Assembly (NCBI GenBank): GCA_026874595.1
Contig: CM049310.1
Span: forward strand, 22,420,058-22,484,057
Origin: Sipunculus nudus
Lineage: Eukaryota; Annelida; Sipuncula; Golfingiida; Sipunculidae
Length of the DNA stretch: 64,000 bases
Direction of reading: 5' to 3'
Positions 36,511 through 49,061 of the stretch are shown here, piece after piece; position 1 is the stretch's first letter; the number at the start of each line of letters is the position of its first letter. A model generated the notes under the pieces. It ran no database searches and was not told the origin of the DNA. It saw only the letters and a list, made by a program, of their open reading frames with translations. Position numbers and translations under genes: made by a program.

Positions 36511-36740
36511 AGGATAGCTGCATAGCCTGTTGGTAGTCTAGTTGGCACTGTCTAGTGAATGAGGATGAAGGTTCAATACAATCAGAACGACAAGTTGATT
36601 ATTAATCCTTCTGGATTTAAGCCAATCTCTGATTTCAAGTGATATTTCACCATTTCGTCTATGAGGCACCGGCGGGGTTCGAACCGAGAATCTTCAGCTC
36701 CGAAGACCAACGCCTTATAACATTAGGCTATGCCTTATCC
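36511..36740. mobile_element. Inverted pair of tRNA-derived SINE heads
   Basis: On the plus strand, 36523-36580 has an A-box-like TAGTCTAGTTGG and a B-box-like GGTTCAATAC. On the minus strand, 36735-36665 has TAGCCTAATGTTATAAGG and a good B box GGTTCGAACC. Both share the start TAGCCT with 45-47 bases to the B box, so they are related and face each other. The minus copy can be folded roughly like a tRNA, but the T-stem and acceptor stem have mismatches, so neither is a functional tRNA gene. Confidence 0.6.
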
Positions 36741-37129
36741 AAAATACGTGAAGCCTGCATAGAGTATATAACCGAAAAAGGTAGCCTGTCCTAAAAAAAG
36801 AAAAGAAACAGTAACAGCCTATCTCTCCGATCTTTTTTATCGGCGACTGAATGGCAGGCTTCATATTCTAGGTATATGTATGCATGCTTATATAGCTAAT
36901 AAAGTCAGGAACCTACATGTACATATGGCCTTTGCATTAAGATAACGGCAATTTGGACAATATGTAAAATATACCGGCCGCAGTGCACTGTCACGTTCTT
37001 TTCTACACTTTTTTTTCTCACGGTACGGTAATGCAACATCTAATAAGTCGTGAAAAAGGAGTAAAAGAGTACTGTTAAAATACTAAAAAAAAGAGCCAAT
37101 TTTTTTCGTAAATCTTAAAAATAAGGCTA

Positions 37130-37465
37130 AAATAACAAAAAAAGGTACATGGTTCTCAGGCACTTTTTTCAGAAATCAATGCGGGCGGGCGTTTTTTTTT
37201 TTTTTATTTTTACATTTTTGTATGTTTCGATTAAAATGTCAAATGATTAAGGAAAAGCATAATAATAACATATTTATTTTGCTAAACAAGCAAAAGCACT
37301 AGAAACAAAGGAATTTGTATGGTTTCATATTCTTGAAATATTTCCGAGCGGCTGCAGCTCAAAATTGGTTAGTTTCTATTGAAAATCAAAATAATATTTT
37401 TGATGCGGGGGTTTAAAATTGATGCGGGCGGTGCCTGAGAACCATACCTTTTATTTTTTTGGCCT
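37130..37465. mobile_element. MITE-like element with inverted ends
   Basis: The left end reads AAAGGTACATGGTTCTCAGGCAC (37142-37163, in parts) and the right end, reversed, reads AAAGGTATGGTTCTCAGGCAC. Both are followed inward by GC-rich GCGGGCGG motifs after a short spacer. Similarity extends weakly outward into A-rich sequence to about 37125 and 37465. No target duplication was resolved and no frame is present. Confidence 0.6.
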
Positions 37466-38475
37466 AGATGATACTTTTTTAAAAGGGTGATTTGGCAGGT
37501 CTGTATTTCATGACGGGATCGTCCTTGTCATCTGTACTATATTTAATTTGTTCACTGTAGATGCTGGTCCCAGTTTTGGCAAGTTAAAGCTATAGTAAAG
37601 CTGATGCGTTTAGCATTAAGTCATGTAACTGTATTATTAATACCTTCCTTTAAATGTTCCGTCAGACATGTCTAGTATACGATTGTGCTTTCCTATGCTC
37701 TATCTCCGGTATGCATGTCTGGACATAATTAAATTCTAATTGACACTACACCTACAACGTCAAAGAAATCTTCTATCGTTAAATACAGATGTAAAACTGT
37801 CAAATGAGATCTAGTTTAAACACAAAATAAATGCCAAAAAATATAAGCCTCTTTTCATTACCCCCTTTGCTACTTTGCTAGGTTGATCCCGTACCGGGTA
37901 ATTGTCCTTACCTTATTACATATTACTTGACATGTCCCAGGGCAGGTGTTAACACCTGTATGGTTCAATGATCCTTTCTTAACTCTGGAAGATGATGCGG
38001 CTTCTTACTTTATACCCGGCTCATGGGAACCTTTTAAAACATGTTGGTTCAGCTGGCGTTCTAACTAAATCGATGGACTTGAGGCACACCCACCAGCCCA
38101 GCTCTAGTTACACAGGCAGTCGTCTGCCGCCATGGTTACACGGGAATACTGACGAATGCATTCCGTGTTCGATTGTGCGGCGCAGGTCACCATGGCGAGA
38201 TGAAATGGACCTGTCTCCTGCCGTTCACAATGCGAGTAAACGCGCCCTACTATCTGACGTTTTAGCATACTGTCATCGGACTACCGATGGGGGGCTTGTT
38301 AACATCCCGTAAACAATCCCGTTAAAGGCAACGTTTCAAGGGAAATGGGAGACATAATTAATGTCCCGCGTTCATTTGCACACCGAGGAAGATTTCGGGG
38401 ACTTTTTCATATATCGTTATCGTATATTATAACTTTCGTCTGTGCTATCCAACTTTTTTAACTATAATACAAATC

Positions 38476-38479
<4 letters not shown>

Positions 38480-38530
<51 letters not shown>
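38480..38530. repeat. (AT)n microsatellite
   Basis: A pure AT run, about 25 units. Confidence 0.95.
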
Positions 38531-38535
<5 letters not shown>

Positions 38536-41160
38536 TTAAGCATGAATTTGACAGCCAATTAAAAGTTCTTGTCCTTTCTTATAGAAACAGTTGGATTTAA
38601 GGAGTGAATCGACTTCAGTGTTTCATTGTGGCGGTGTATGCCTTCTTTTGTTATAACATTTTAGACGGTCAGTGCCAGCTGTGTATACAGATTATGTTTT
38701 ATGCTTCAGTGTAGCATCTATAGTCCATAAGATAAGTGCAAATATGGCCGGAATAGTTCAATTGGTCTCAACAAAATTATGAAACTATTGCAAATTTTTT
38801 TTTGCTCCAAGAAGACAAAAACCAATATGCAAAATATTCACAACCCCCATAACTTTAGCAGAATTTGAGTATTTTCATCATGTGCTATTAATCTGACAAT
38901 TTAGGCTATTGCTTTACAAATTGAGAAAATCCGAAACTATAACCCAGAGAAAATGTTTTTTTTTTAATCCCCTTTACATCCCGTCTAAAGTGTGCATAAA
39001 ACATAAAGATACCCGTTTCTTAATATTTTTACATAGAATATTCAATTCCTTAAAGAACAGGGATTGAAAAGTTTCTGTAAAATATACTGACATGATCATA
39101 TTAACTGGTATAGATATAACATTACCATATTTCACTTATACACAGCGTGCAGACCTTAGATTTGGCTCAAAATGAAAATATAAACCGTACAATTGATGAA
39201 AGGAAGTAAATAGGCCTATAGCCAAAAAGTTAAACGCAATATTGATATTAGCAAAGCATATACTGGTATTCTGTTGCAGAAATAACACTAGCTTCTGAGT
39301 CTGAAAAAAATGTCCGGCACACTGATGTTAAATATTTTTGGACTTTGTGTTAAAACGAAAGTGCTGTCACAAAGTAATATGTGCTTCACAAAATCTACAA
39401 TTGTGTAATATATCACGCTTACTGCCTTCTTACCCAAGACCGTTCACGCAGATAAGGTATGGTTAGTGCACAAGTTTGTTCCATAGCCCAGCAATTAAAA
39501 AAATGTTGCAATGAATGTGATTAAAGCCTTGTTTAAAACATACATAAAAAGAAAAACCAACAAAATATATTCGCTTGTTAATATTTCCAGTAGGTGCTAC
39601 AGAGTCCCAGGTTCGGGGTACACTTTTGGAACGATTTTTTCTCGTGTAGGTTGATGCTTCCATTTTTTCAGATGGGTTATCTTTTCAAGGTATAACTATA
39701 TAATAAATGGATTGTTTTTCCCTTACAAATCCCATATCGATTGTGTTTGTGGGAAGGTTGATCGATTCGGCCAATATCTGTATGAAAAATAATTAAAAAA
39801 AAATAGCCATAGAAATAAGTTAACTCCAAACGTCTTCAAAATGGAAGATGGTTGTTAAGGGAGAAATCATGGTGGAAGGTTTAAATGTTAAATTCATGCT
39901 TTACATCCAAACAAGTCCTGAAGGAAACCTTATATTATGTCTCAACCGCCTATTCTATGAGTTATGTAGCCAATATCTTGATAGCCAGATCTGAGCCTTG
40001 GAAGGTGATGTACAAAAACTTACTACATGCTCACAAAACGGAATTGATAGATGTCGTGTACACATATATTCCTGTTACATGAAAGTGAATGATATCCAGC
40101 ACAACAATGTTAAAAAGGATTTTGAAGACCCGCACCTTCTTGATTTAATTATCAACGCATGTTTGGGTCAGGTGCCGGACATCATGCAATGCTGCATGAT
40201 AGGCACATCAGTCTTTTACAGTGCTGACAGAACAGTCCGCCTCAAAGAAGATTTATAATACTGGTCTTAATTAAAGCTCCTCGCATATCCCTTTGATACA
40301 CGGCGTTATTAAGGTGGAAACTTTGCTTTCAGTCTTTATTTCCTTGAATATTATGATGGATTATAGAGAAACTGGTTCGTTTTCAAATCAAGCAAAGAGT
40401 ACAGGCATTACCTGTGAATAGAAAAGCCTTTGAAATATAATTTATATGCAAGTCTTTGTTCTTTATTTAGTAAAAAGGAATAAAACTAATGCTTGTCTTT
40501 TTGTTTTTGCCATTTTTATTCAAGAGTTTCCCGCCCCGGGGGGGGCCCGTCATTCCGTCCACTCATTATATCACGTTTTGTCTAAGAAAGCTTTGTACCT
40601 AACATCACCATGTTTCTTCAGACATGTTGGTCACATGCCTTATTTGTGTTTCCTGCAGATGATGCTATTTGAACTGAACTCTATTACCCTAAATGTTCTT
40701 TTATAATTCTATTTAGATCAGTGAATAAATGTGAACAGTTTAGCCTTCAAATAATATGCAACAATCCTTTAGAAAATAAAACTACCTTTTACGGAACCTC
40801 AGATCTGCTGATATCAAAATGTCGTGATTTGACACGGTTGCATACATTATGCAAAATCTGTACAGACTGCACCAATTTGGATTGAATTCTGCAGCCTTAT
40901 TCATCAGTGACGGACACGGAATGTTTACCTAAAGGTGGCGCCATCTATATTTGGCTGCTTTCTGGCTTTTTTTGGCTGATACATGTGGAGTATTTTCCAC
41001 TTTTTCTTAAACTATTCAAGTTTTACGTTTCATGTTATACTGAACTTTATGTAAGAGAAAAGGAAATGAATATGAATTAAATATGATTTATTTCCAAATT
41101 GCCGAAATACATACTTTGCTGATCACAAAATCTTACGATTTTAGATGGTATCACCCTTAA

Positions 41161-41162
<2 letters not shown>

Positions 41163-41203
<41 letters not shown>

Positions 41204-41236
41204 TATATATAACATATATATATATATATATATATT
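41163..41236. repeat. (AT)n(AC)n(AT)n compound microsatellite
   Basis: Two AT runs separated by a short AC run and one AACAT interruption. Confidence 0.95.
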
Positions 41237-42757
41237 AGGCAAAAAAAAAATGGTTTACCATGCAACGGCGATTCAACCACCCACCCATTCTCTTCCGCAT
41301 TTTAATATTATTATGGTTTTCAATAAAAATTTACTAGTTTTGAGCAAAAAGCAGCTCGGACTTTTCTTTCAAGATAATAAAATTTTGATATATTTTAATG
41401 AAATATATGAAATGCTATCGAAAACCTCAAATAAAGTGGTTAAACAAAATTGCCTGTCCGAACTTATTACAAAACAGTTTCCCTAATACCAAAGACTTCA
41501 GCTGCTGACGTCCATTTTATGCATATGGTATTTAATTGGCAATGGTAGGTGGCGCCACTTGTGTCTCCATTTCTCTGGGTCAAAATTCAATTTTTTGTAC
41601 TTTACGTTTTCATTACTGTCCTTAAATTGAGCTAGGGGAGTAAAATGAGATTACTTAATGACGAATTTTCTCTGATTGTTATGTCTTTCTATAATCCTAA
41701 AAGTTCTGTATATGTTATGATTCTCAAAACTTGGATAAGCTTGTCTGTTTCCAAATGTCTCTGAAGATAAAAGCAACAATTTTTTTTTTCAAGCTTATTT
41801 ATCATGTACTTTTCGGCAGAAAAGAGGTGGTTAGGGGTTTATTGTCAAGAATCGTTGTCTACTACTTCGACCCAGTTAAAGAATGTCTTAAGGATATATA
41901 AACAGATTATTGATCCTTAAGATACATGTTTTTTTTTAATTTAAGAAGGGTTCTTGCCACAGGTGTAGGTATATTATGGGCATCGCTGAAGCCATGCAAT
42001 TTGAGTTATTCATGCGGAGGAGGACTTTAAGAACCTATTCCTGTCACTATTTTTTTTTCGGAAATGGATGAAATTGAGAAGAGAAAAACAAACCATTACA
42101 TTTTTACTTTGAGTAACGGATAAAATTAACACAATTTTATTTTATTAACAGAAATAATACTTAAATATTTTGTCTAAACTGGCAGAGACAATAACATCAT
42201 ATTTGATTTCATTAAAAGGAAAAATGTGTGGGATTTTTTTCAACATTATCACAACAAGTAGTATTTTTTCTATACAGTTACAGAAATGAAATGCATCACT
42301 GTATCTAAAATATGAGAGAAGAGATTGTAGCGTTTTGGTCTCTATATAACATCACTGATGTTTTTTACTGATATAACCTCTTTTTTCTATGAATAACAAT
42401 AAATTTGCCAAATGAATATGGAATAAGATGCCAAGCCAAGTGAAGGTATGACAGATTGCCGTTTTGAATTATCAGATGAATTATTAACAACTCTTCAGTG
42501 CTTGCTGTCGGAAAAGCTATGATCCAGCACTTACTGGATCAAACGTAAAAACAAATGGACAATAAGCCAAACAGCTGCGTGTGATCCCTTTATACAATAT
42601 TTACGGAGTTAGATAGAATTATCCTACTCCTAGTCCCGTAAGTGACCTCGTATTCATTGTAAACGTGGTACATTTTGCACTCTTAGTAGAATAACGGCAT
42701 CAGTTGCGATAACACCATCAAATAAGTTACGACCTCACAGACAGGGTTCAAAATAGG

Positions 42758-42761
<4 letters not shown>

Positions 42762-42822
<61 letters not shown>
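42762..42822. repeat. (AT)n microsatellite
   Basis: A pure AT run, about 30 units. Confidence 0.95.
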
Positions 42823-42823
<1 letters not shown>

Positions 42824-43501
42824 GGTCACGTGTCTAGTTATCAACTATAAAAGAAAACAGTGCCTTCGACTCTCGCCCCGTTGCTTCGGTTGAAAAAAAG
42901 GGCGGGGGGGGGGGGGGGGGTCCCCTGGATCGGCTTCTGCATGGATTTATAATGAGTGCTTGATTAAACTGGACTTTACGATGCTTCTTCAGTTGAGCAG
43001 TCCTTAGTGTTACACTGAAATTCAGGATGACTTATAAATAAACTCGCCCAGGTAATAATCAAATCCAACATCAAAAAGGTAAACATAGCAGAGTAAAGAA
43101 TGGTATTCACATGCAGTATAAACAAGATGCATGTAACAGTTGATTGGTTTACCAGCCTTTATGAGTGGTCAGATTCTCGATTTACTGTCACAAGACCTAA
43201 ATTATGTACAGAAATAGCTCGCTGCGTAAAGAGAGCATATGCGAGTCTTTGATTAGTTCAAATACAATTTTATAAATACATGAAAAAAGCTGCCACAGAG
43301 CGAGAGTCTTGCTTATATGTTGATGACCTGTCTACCACTGCCATCATCTACACCCGCCTATCGATCTGAGCGACTGACCGTGGTGATGTATAATAGCGCA
43401 GGGCATAAGTCAAGGGACACCCAGCAAAAATGTGTTCATTATTTTCTTATATTTGCATCAATTGATTCCAATGGCGTCAATTTTTCTTGATGGGATGACT
43501 T

Positions 43502-43503
<2 letters not shown>

Positions 43504-43560
<57 letters not shown>

Positions 43561-43619
43561 ATTTATATATATACATATAATATATACCTTTATCAGCGTC
43601 TCTGAGTGACATATTCAAC

Positions 43620-43653
<34 letters not shown>
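43504..43653. repeat. (AT)n tracts, two adjacent
   Basis: Pure AT at 43504-43552 and 43619-43640, joined by degenerate TA-rich sequence. Confidence 0.95.
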
Positions 43654-45220
43654 CTTAATTATATTTCGAATAATTATAATATTATAATAGAAAATAAGTT
43701 ATTTTGTGAATTCTAAGAAATGTTTAGATATAACATTTTTAGTAAATGGATTCAAAGCTTTTGATTCTGTTTATTAATATATTTCATTTGCAATATTATA
43801 ATATTATTCTCTGAAAGGTGGGGGGGTGATTACATTGGCAATCCCCCCTTTGCCAAAAATGGGGGGTATATATACCCCCCCTATATTGACGCCCCTGATT
43901 GATTCGCACAAATGAAATGTAACCGATAGTTGCGCCACTGATGGGTAAAAATTTGCGTGAGGCAATGTAAATATAGGAAACAGTTATTTTATATTTTACA
44001 ATATTTGTATTCAAACCTTTCTAAGTTAACATTGATTAGTGCATATATATGTACTCAGTCCATATGTATATTCAGTTCATCCCCAACGTGGGCTTCGTGT
44101 GACCCTATTGAGCCAATCAGACATCATGGGTGATGAAATTAGCTGATACACAGTAAACGATCCAGATGTGTTCTGTAAATGTTCGGTATATATTCATTAG
44201 AGACATACAATCTCAGTTTATTTTATTGAATTCTGTTTGAATATCAGACGACGGGCAAAGTGCTGTCAGTGAATGTGACCATCCGTATCTCATACAGAAT
44301 TCATGAGTGAAGGACGCCGATGTACTCAAATATGGCCGAGTTTAATGGCTGATGCCCGATCAAACACGGCCCAGTCATGTTACTAGATATTGATTCAAGG
44401 CTTTTGTAGAAATGTAGTTGGCAAATATTATCTAAAATGTAATGCTGTCTGTGTGTAAATCAATGGTGTGGTATATTGTGTCCGATTGTATTATGCTGGT
44501 AATGATTGACATTTACATGTACTGGAGGTTACATTCTGAAAATATGAACATTCCTTAATTTTACTGTTATACCTGCCAGTGTCCACCTTTTTTTTTATTC
44601 AGACGGATAGTTCATCAAACAGGTATAGGCAATTGAATAAACCAAAAGGCTATTTAAAAAATAAGAAACAAGTGACGTACTTTACGTGTTATATGTAAAA
44701 GGTCACAACGCATTTCTTACCACGTGAGTTTGTTGTCCGGTTTGGTTTGTAATCCATTTACTCTGCCTTAAACATGTAATTTCGTGGGGAAGGATTGGGT
44801 CAAGGGGTAGCGAGACTGGCCTCAACCAAACTAGTCGAGTTGTCAGTAGGGATTACCTCTGAATTTTCTATAGTACAAGGTTTTTGATGAATTTATGATG
44901 GTAAGGTCCACTGATACTTTTGAGTTGGAATTATGTACTCAAGACTTCCTTAGGCAACTTTTGTAATATGCAAATTAGGGTCGCCATTGACAAAAATTCT
45001 ATTTTCTTCGATATCTCAAATGCTAGCCTTGATAACTGGTCGAATTTTGTGTCTAGATCTAGGTTTGCAAGGTCAAGGATTCAAATGAATCTAGACATGG
45101 GTTTCGTGTTCTAAGATTGTTAAAAGACCATCCGAACAAATGCCTGATGTTAAGGTTTTATTATATGTTGAAAATGCAGATGATGGAAGTAATTGTGGAA
45201 AAGCCTAATTTCTCCAGTAT

Positions 45221-45383
45221 ATATTGTTACGAAGACAAATTGCTCAGGGGAAATCCTGGGCCGATCCCGGTTTCGAACCCAGGTCGGTGGCGTACAAGTC
45301 CGGCGTCCCAACCGCTTCGCTAGAAAAACAAGCTTCACTAGCGAGACAGTTCGGTCCGCTTTTATGTCACCCCGTAACAATAT
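45221..45383 (-). mobile_element. 155-bp mini-element with inverted TGTTACG ends and a tRNA-like core
   Basis: The element 45225-45379 begins TGTTACG and ends CGTAACA, flanked on both sides by ATAT. Inside on the minus strand is a tRNA-like sequence with an A-box-like TAGCGAAGCGGTTGG and a B box GGTTCGAAACC spaced as in tRNA genes. The T-loop has 8 rather than 7 bases and the anticodon stem does not pair, so it is not a working tRNA gene. TG..CA ends would also fit a solo LTR of a miniature LTR element. Confidence 0.6.
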
Positions 45384-47279
45384 TTAAAATATTGATAAAT
45401 GGTCAAATACATTTTCTAAACCTGAGGTTTCATGGTCAGAGATCAGTATGAGAAGCTAGCATTAATCTAGGAGTAAGACGGGGTGTACTTTCTATGCTTA
45501 ATATTATGGTGTAGAGTCAAAATGTATAGTGCATCAATCATTTTTATCTATATTTAACGAATGGTAATGGATACATCCTGCTGCTGTTCAGTTTGTGGTT
45601 TTGTTCCACAAACATTACACCTATTTATAGATTATCTACATAACTTGGATGAAAGTACATTTATGGCATTTGGCTACTATCTCTGGGTGACATTTAGTTA
45701 AAAAAACACAGTCCTCCAGGGACCAATTCAGATCCACTGGAAAAAATATGCCAAGGTTTTCATCCTTATTCACAATTTCACCTCTTTCGATTACATGCAA
45801 ATTTTATATACCTTTTGTTAATATATGTAAACTGAAAACTATTTTTGTCTTAACACTTACGAGTTGGGTTGGGATGTCCAACCATAAGATATCATGACAC
45901 CAGTCAGTACATTTTCCAGATTCCTATTAACCAGGATATTTAATAGAAGCAAAGAAATCATTAAATATAAATGTTTGTATACATAGTGAATATGATTGGA
46001 CAGTGATATATGTTGATACAAAATTCCGAAATTCAGAGGTGTATGGAGATGTAAAGTAGTTTTACTGTACTCTCGTATCTTGAAAAAAATGTGACTAAAT
46101 ATTATGGTTTGTTATTTTGATAATGCCGTATGACCGTATTTTCTGGTGGTCTTTTAACAGTACTTAGCCATGGAAACCTATTATACCAAGTTTGACCAGT
46201 TACCATGGTTTCCAGCTGAAATATTGAAAAAAAAGAGGATCTGACCATTGCATGTTGAATTTTTAAATGGGGATTTAACATTTGTTTAGATGGTTTCATT
46301 TGAAGCTTTGACCATGAAAACCTTAGTCTAGATTCAATGTTTGTCCAGTTATCAAGATGAGTTCTTGATATATTAATGAAATGAGAATCTAAAACAATGG
46401 CGGTCCTCATTTGCATACCTTTCTTTACAAATTATATGACATTTATAAAGGCACAACACACATACAAAAAGTGCGTGTTTTTTACATGTAACTATGTGAT
46501 CTTAACATATTCTGAGGTCGGTCTGTCCACTCAGCTCTATGAGGGCAAGCATCAGCAAAGCTGCCCGACAGGTGGTGGATAGCCCTGTCCCTCAGCACTG
46601 CTAGATGCAGTGAGAAAGCAAGCCACCCTCGTAAACAACAATGCTGAACCTGACTCAAAAGGACTGAGTGGAATAGCTAACAAAAGCCATAACATGTAGG
46701 CTATATACATGAAATAGTCTATATTTCCCTCAGATCCTGTCTTGATATACATTTGCACAATAGAAACATTACATAGACAATGAAATACACAAACAATCCA
46801 TAATGGAACATTGAGCTATACAGTTCAACATCACCATACATATAAGACACAAATTACAGGTACAGAGAAACACATGCTAGAAAATATTGAAAGTGTTTAG
46901 TGGAATACATAGTCACCTAACTATGCATAATTTATAATACTGTTTTGACATGAAACCATAGAGACCTGTGTTTATCAATGTAAAAAAAATTGTAATTAGA
47001 TCAAGGTGCTTTAAATCTAAATTGGTGTAAGAGCACCTCCAAGCATCTACATATGCATATACATACACATACTCCTATATACACATATATACATGAACGC
47101 ACATACACATAAATACATATATATTGATTACATTAGTTTCAAGTTAATAACTAATCAGTACAAATGAGGAACCATCATGTTCCATTTCTTTACATATAAG
47201 GACATTTATCTTTACTTTGTGTAATAGTTTACTACGTGTTTTGAACAGATATTATTCTACGCACAAATTCTGCAAAAAG

Positions 47280-48060
47280 GTCGACTTCATGTTCTTTCTA
47301 TTAAAAGATAGTAAGTTTATACGTCAATATGATCTGATTGATAAAACAATTTTCTGTCGTTGGTAGAACTCCTAATAAAACGTTTTCCTACCTATACACT
47401 GCAGTATAATACCTACTGATTCTAACCACGATTTTATTTTAAAATATAGGTTCTTTGAAACAAAGCATTAAAAAATAGATGTGTAATAGTCTCATTTTCA
47501 GTATGACAATACGAACAGCGTGGAGTACCAGACAACTTCCATTTACGTAACCAATAGTAAACTGGTAAGTAATTATGTATCACTTTGAATTGAAACTCTC
47601 TCCTGTACAAATCCAAGGAATTTTGATGTATTAAAAATAAGTTTTTCAAGTCTTCTGGACATAAACTTATGGTTCATTTCAAATTTTTCTTGTGTTGGTG
47701 GCACTTATATTTGTTAAATCAATACTTTGTACACTACCCATGAGTCTAATTTTAAAAGATTGCATATTCCAAAAATTGTTACTGATATAGTTGGGTAAGC
47801 CTTCTGAAACTCATTCAAGGTATAAAGATTTTTTTGTTACATTCATCAAGTCTCCAATCGTTTAAATGTTATGAACATCAACAGAAGCATAATGAAATTA
47901 CTTACTAATTATCTTTAAGAAAGAATTGTTCCAGAGTGACTGTATTCTTCTAACGTCTTCCACTGTCTCTGGAATCACTGTTACATAATTAGACCACTCT
48001 TTCAGATATTTTTTCAATGACAACTGTTTCCTGGAACTCTCTTCACATCAAAAAAAGAAT
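47280..48060 (-). mobile_element. L1/Tx1-like LINE ORF2 C-terminal fragment
   Basis: An open frame on the minus strand (47649-47434) contains FQFKVIHNYLPVYYWLRKWKL, broken here as FQFKVIHNYL and WLRKWKL, followed by CSYCHTENETITHLFF, the Cys/His signature of the zf-RVT region at the end of L1/Tx1-type reverse transcriptases. Upstream on the same strand (about 48050-47915) another piece reads SSRKQLSLKKYLKEW and ETVEDVRRIQSLWNN, also typical of that region. Frameshifts separate the pieces. The 3' UTR with ACATAT-rich sequence lies at 47040-47280. It is nested in the 44.8-48.8 kb element. Confidence 0.75.
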
Positions 48061-48824
48061 TTAAATAATAATTTTCTGGTATTATTTTCCTTGTTGCATC
48101 AACGCCCACAATCAAACGTTTGATCCACTTTATGTTCTATGTTTTTAATCGAGTTCTTACATCTGGAAACTAATTTGCATACTTACATTTAAAATATGGA
48201 CTAAACCGTTGCTACTATGGTTTCGTTTGAATCTTTGACCATTAAACCTAGGTCTAGACACAAGTTCGATAAGTTATCATGGTTAGTTCTGCAGATGTCA
48301 AAGACAGTATACTTTTCATCAATGGCGGACCTAATTTGCATATTAAAATTTTAAATACGATATATATCGTTAACATTATTTAATTTAGATCTTTGAATAT
48401 GAAAACCTAGCCCTAGGTCAAGACACAATGTTCAACCAGTTATCTTGGTTAGTTCTCAAGATATCGAAAAAGGTAGAATTTTCATCAACGCCGGCCCTAA
48501 TTTGCATATTTAATTTAAAATACGGACTAAACCGTTACCATTAAGGTTTCATTTGAACTTTTGACCATGAAAATCTGGGTCTAGATTTAATTATCATGCT
48601 TAGAAGTTAAGCTGTCGAAGAAAATAGAGTGGCCGCCCTAATTTGCATATTACAAAAGTTGCCCAAGGTCCTGGTGAGGACAAACCAACTCAAAAGACCC
48701 CTACCATCACAAATTCATAAAAAAAACTTATACTTTAAATAATTCATAGGTTCGCTAAGGAATATATATAGGCGGCAACTCGACAAAACGAGACTAGTAT
48801 ATGCACTTGGAGCCGAAATATGTC

Positions 48825-49000
48825 GAAGCGGATCCAGAAGTTTCGGACCCCCCCCCCCCCCCCCCCCCGCGAAACTCCCCTTTCACAGCCGCCACAACCT
48901 TTTTTGAAAGGTTTCAGACCAATTTTTGCGGCCTGGACCCCCCCCCCCCCCCTTTCCGAACTTGGGGACCCTTTTCAGGTTTTTTTTTCAAATATTTAAA
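48825..49000. mobile_element. C-rich short element (GCGGATCCAG family), copy 2
   Basis: It begins GCGGATCCAGAAG and carries runs of 20 and 16 C and the blocks 'cccctttcacagccgccacaacctttttt' (in parts), 'gtttcagaccaatttttgcgg' and 'ctttccgaacttgg', in the same order as copy 1 (23590-23815). Confidence 0.65.
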
Positions 49001-49061
49001 TATATTTTTTTCAAATATTTAAATATATTATTAATATATGGACCCTTTTCTAACCTGGCTT

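Larger units (their letters stand above)
37466..44833. other. Long stretch without recognisable gene
   Basis: It contains several (AT)n tracts, annotated separately. Open frames at 37992-38312, 39885-40258 and 41145-41486 have no recognised domain. A poly-G run lies at 42904-42920, and a G/C-run patch at 43815-43900 may be a remnant of a C-rich element. No host exon could be supported. Confidence 0.4.
44834..48784. mobile_element. About 4-kb element with long inverted ends and subterminal repeats
   Basis: The left end from GTCGAGTTG at 44834 and the complement of the right end ending at 48784 align over about 250 bp. Shared blocks are 'gtcgagttg', 'atgaatttatgatggta', 'cttttgagttgg', 'ggcaacttttgtaatatgc' and 'aaattagg..gcca'. 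Inside, a module of about 150 bp ('ttgaccatgaaaacct.g.tctaga', 'agttatcatggttagttct', 'ccctaatttgcatatt') is present three times at 48170-48660 and once at 46180-46420, all in one orientation, and once inverted at the left end. There is no transposase. It looks like a fold-back-type or long-TIR non-autonomous DNA transposon, with an L1/Tx1-like LINE piece and a tRNA-like mini-element inside. Confidence 0.7.

Noticed and set aside
36665-36735. Candidate tRNA gene on the minus strand
   Set aside because: B box is good, but T-stem and acceptor stem have mismatches and a related copy sits inverted next to it, so it is a SINE head.
37992-38312. 106-codon open frame, CpG-containing
   Set aside because: No domain, signal or repeat support; most likely chance, though an unrecognised lineage-specific exon cannot be excluded.
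45250-45320. Candidate tRNA gene on the minus strand
   Set aside because: The T-loop has 8 bases and the anticodon stem does not pair; it lies inside a mini-element.
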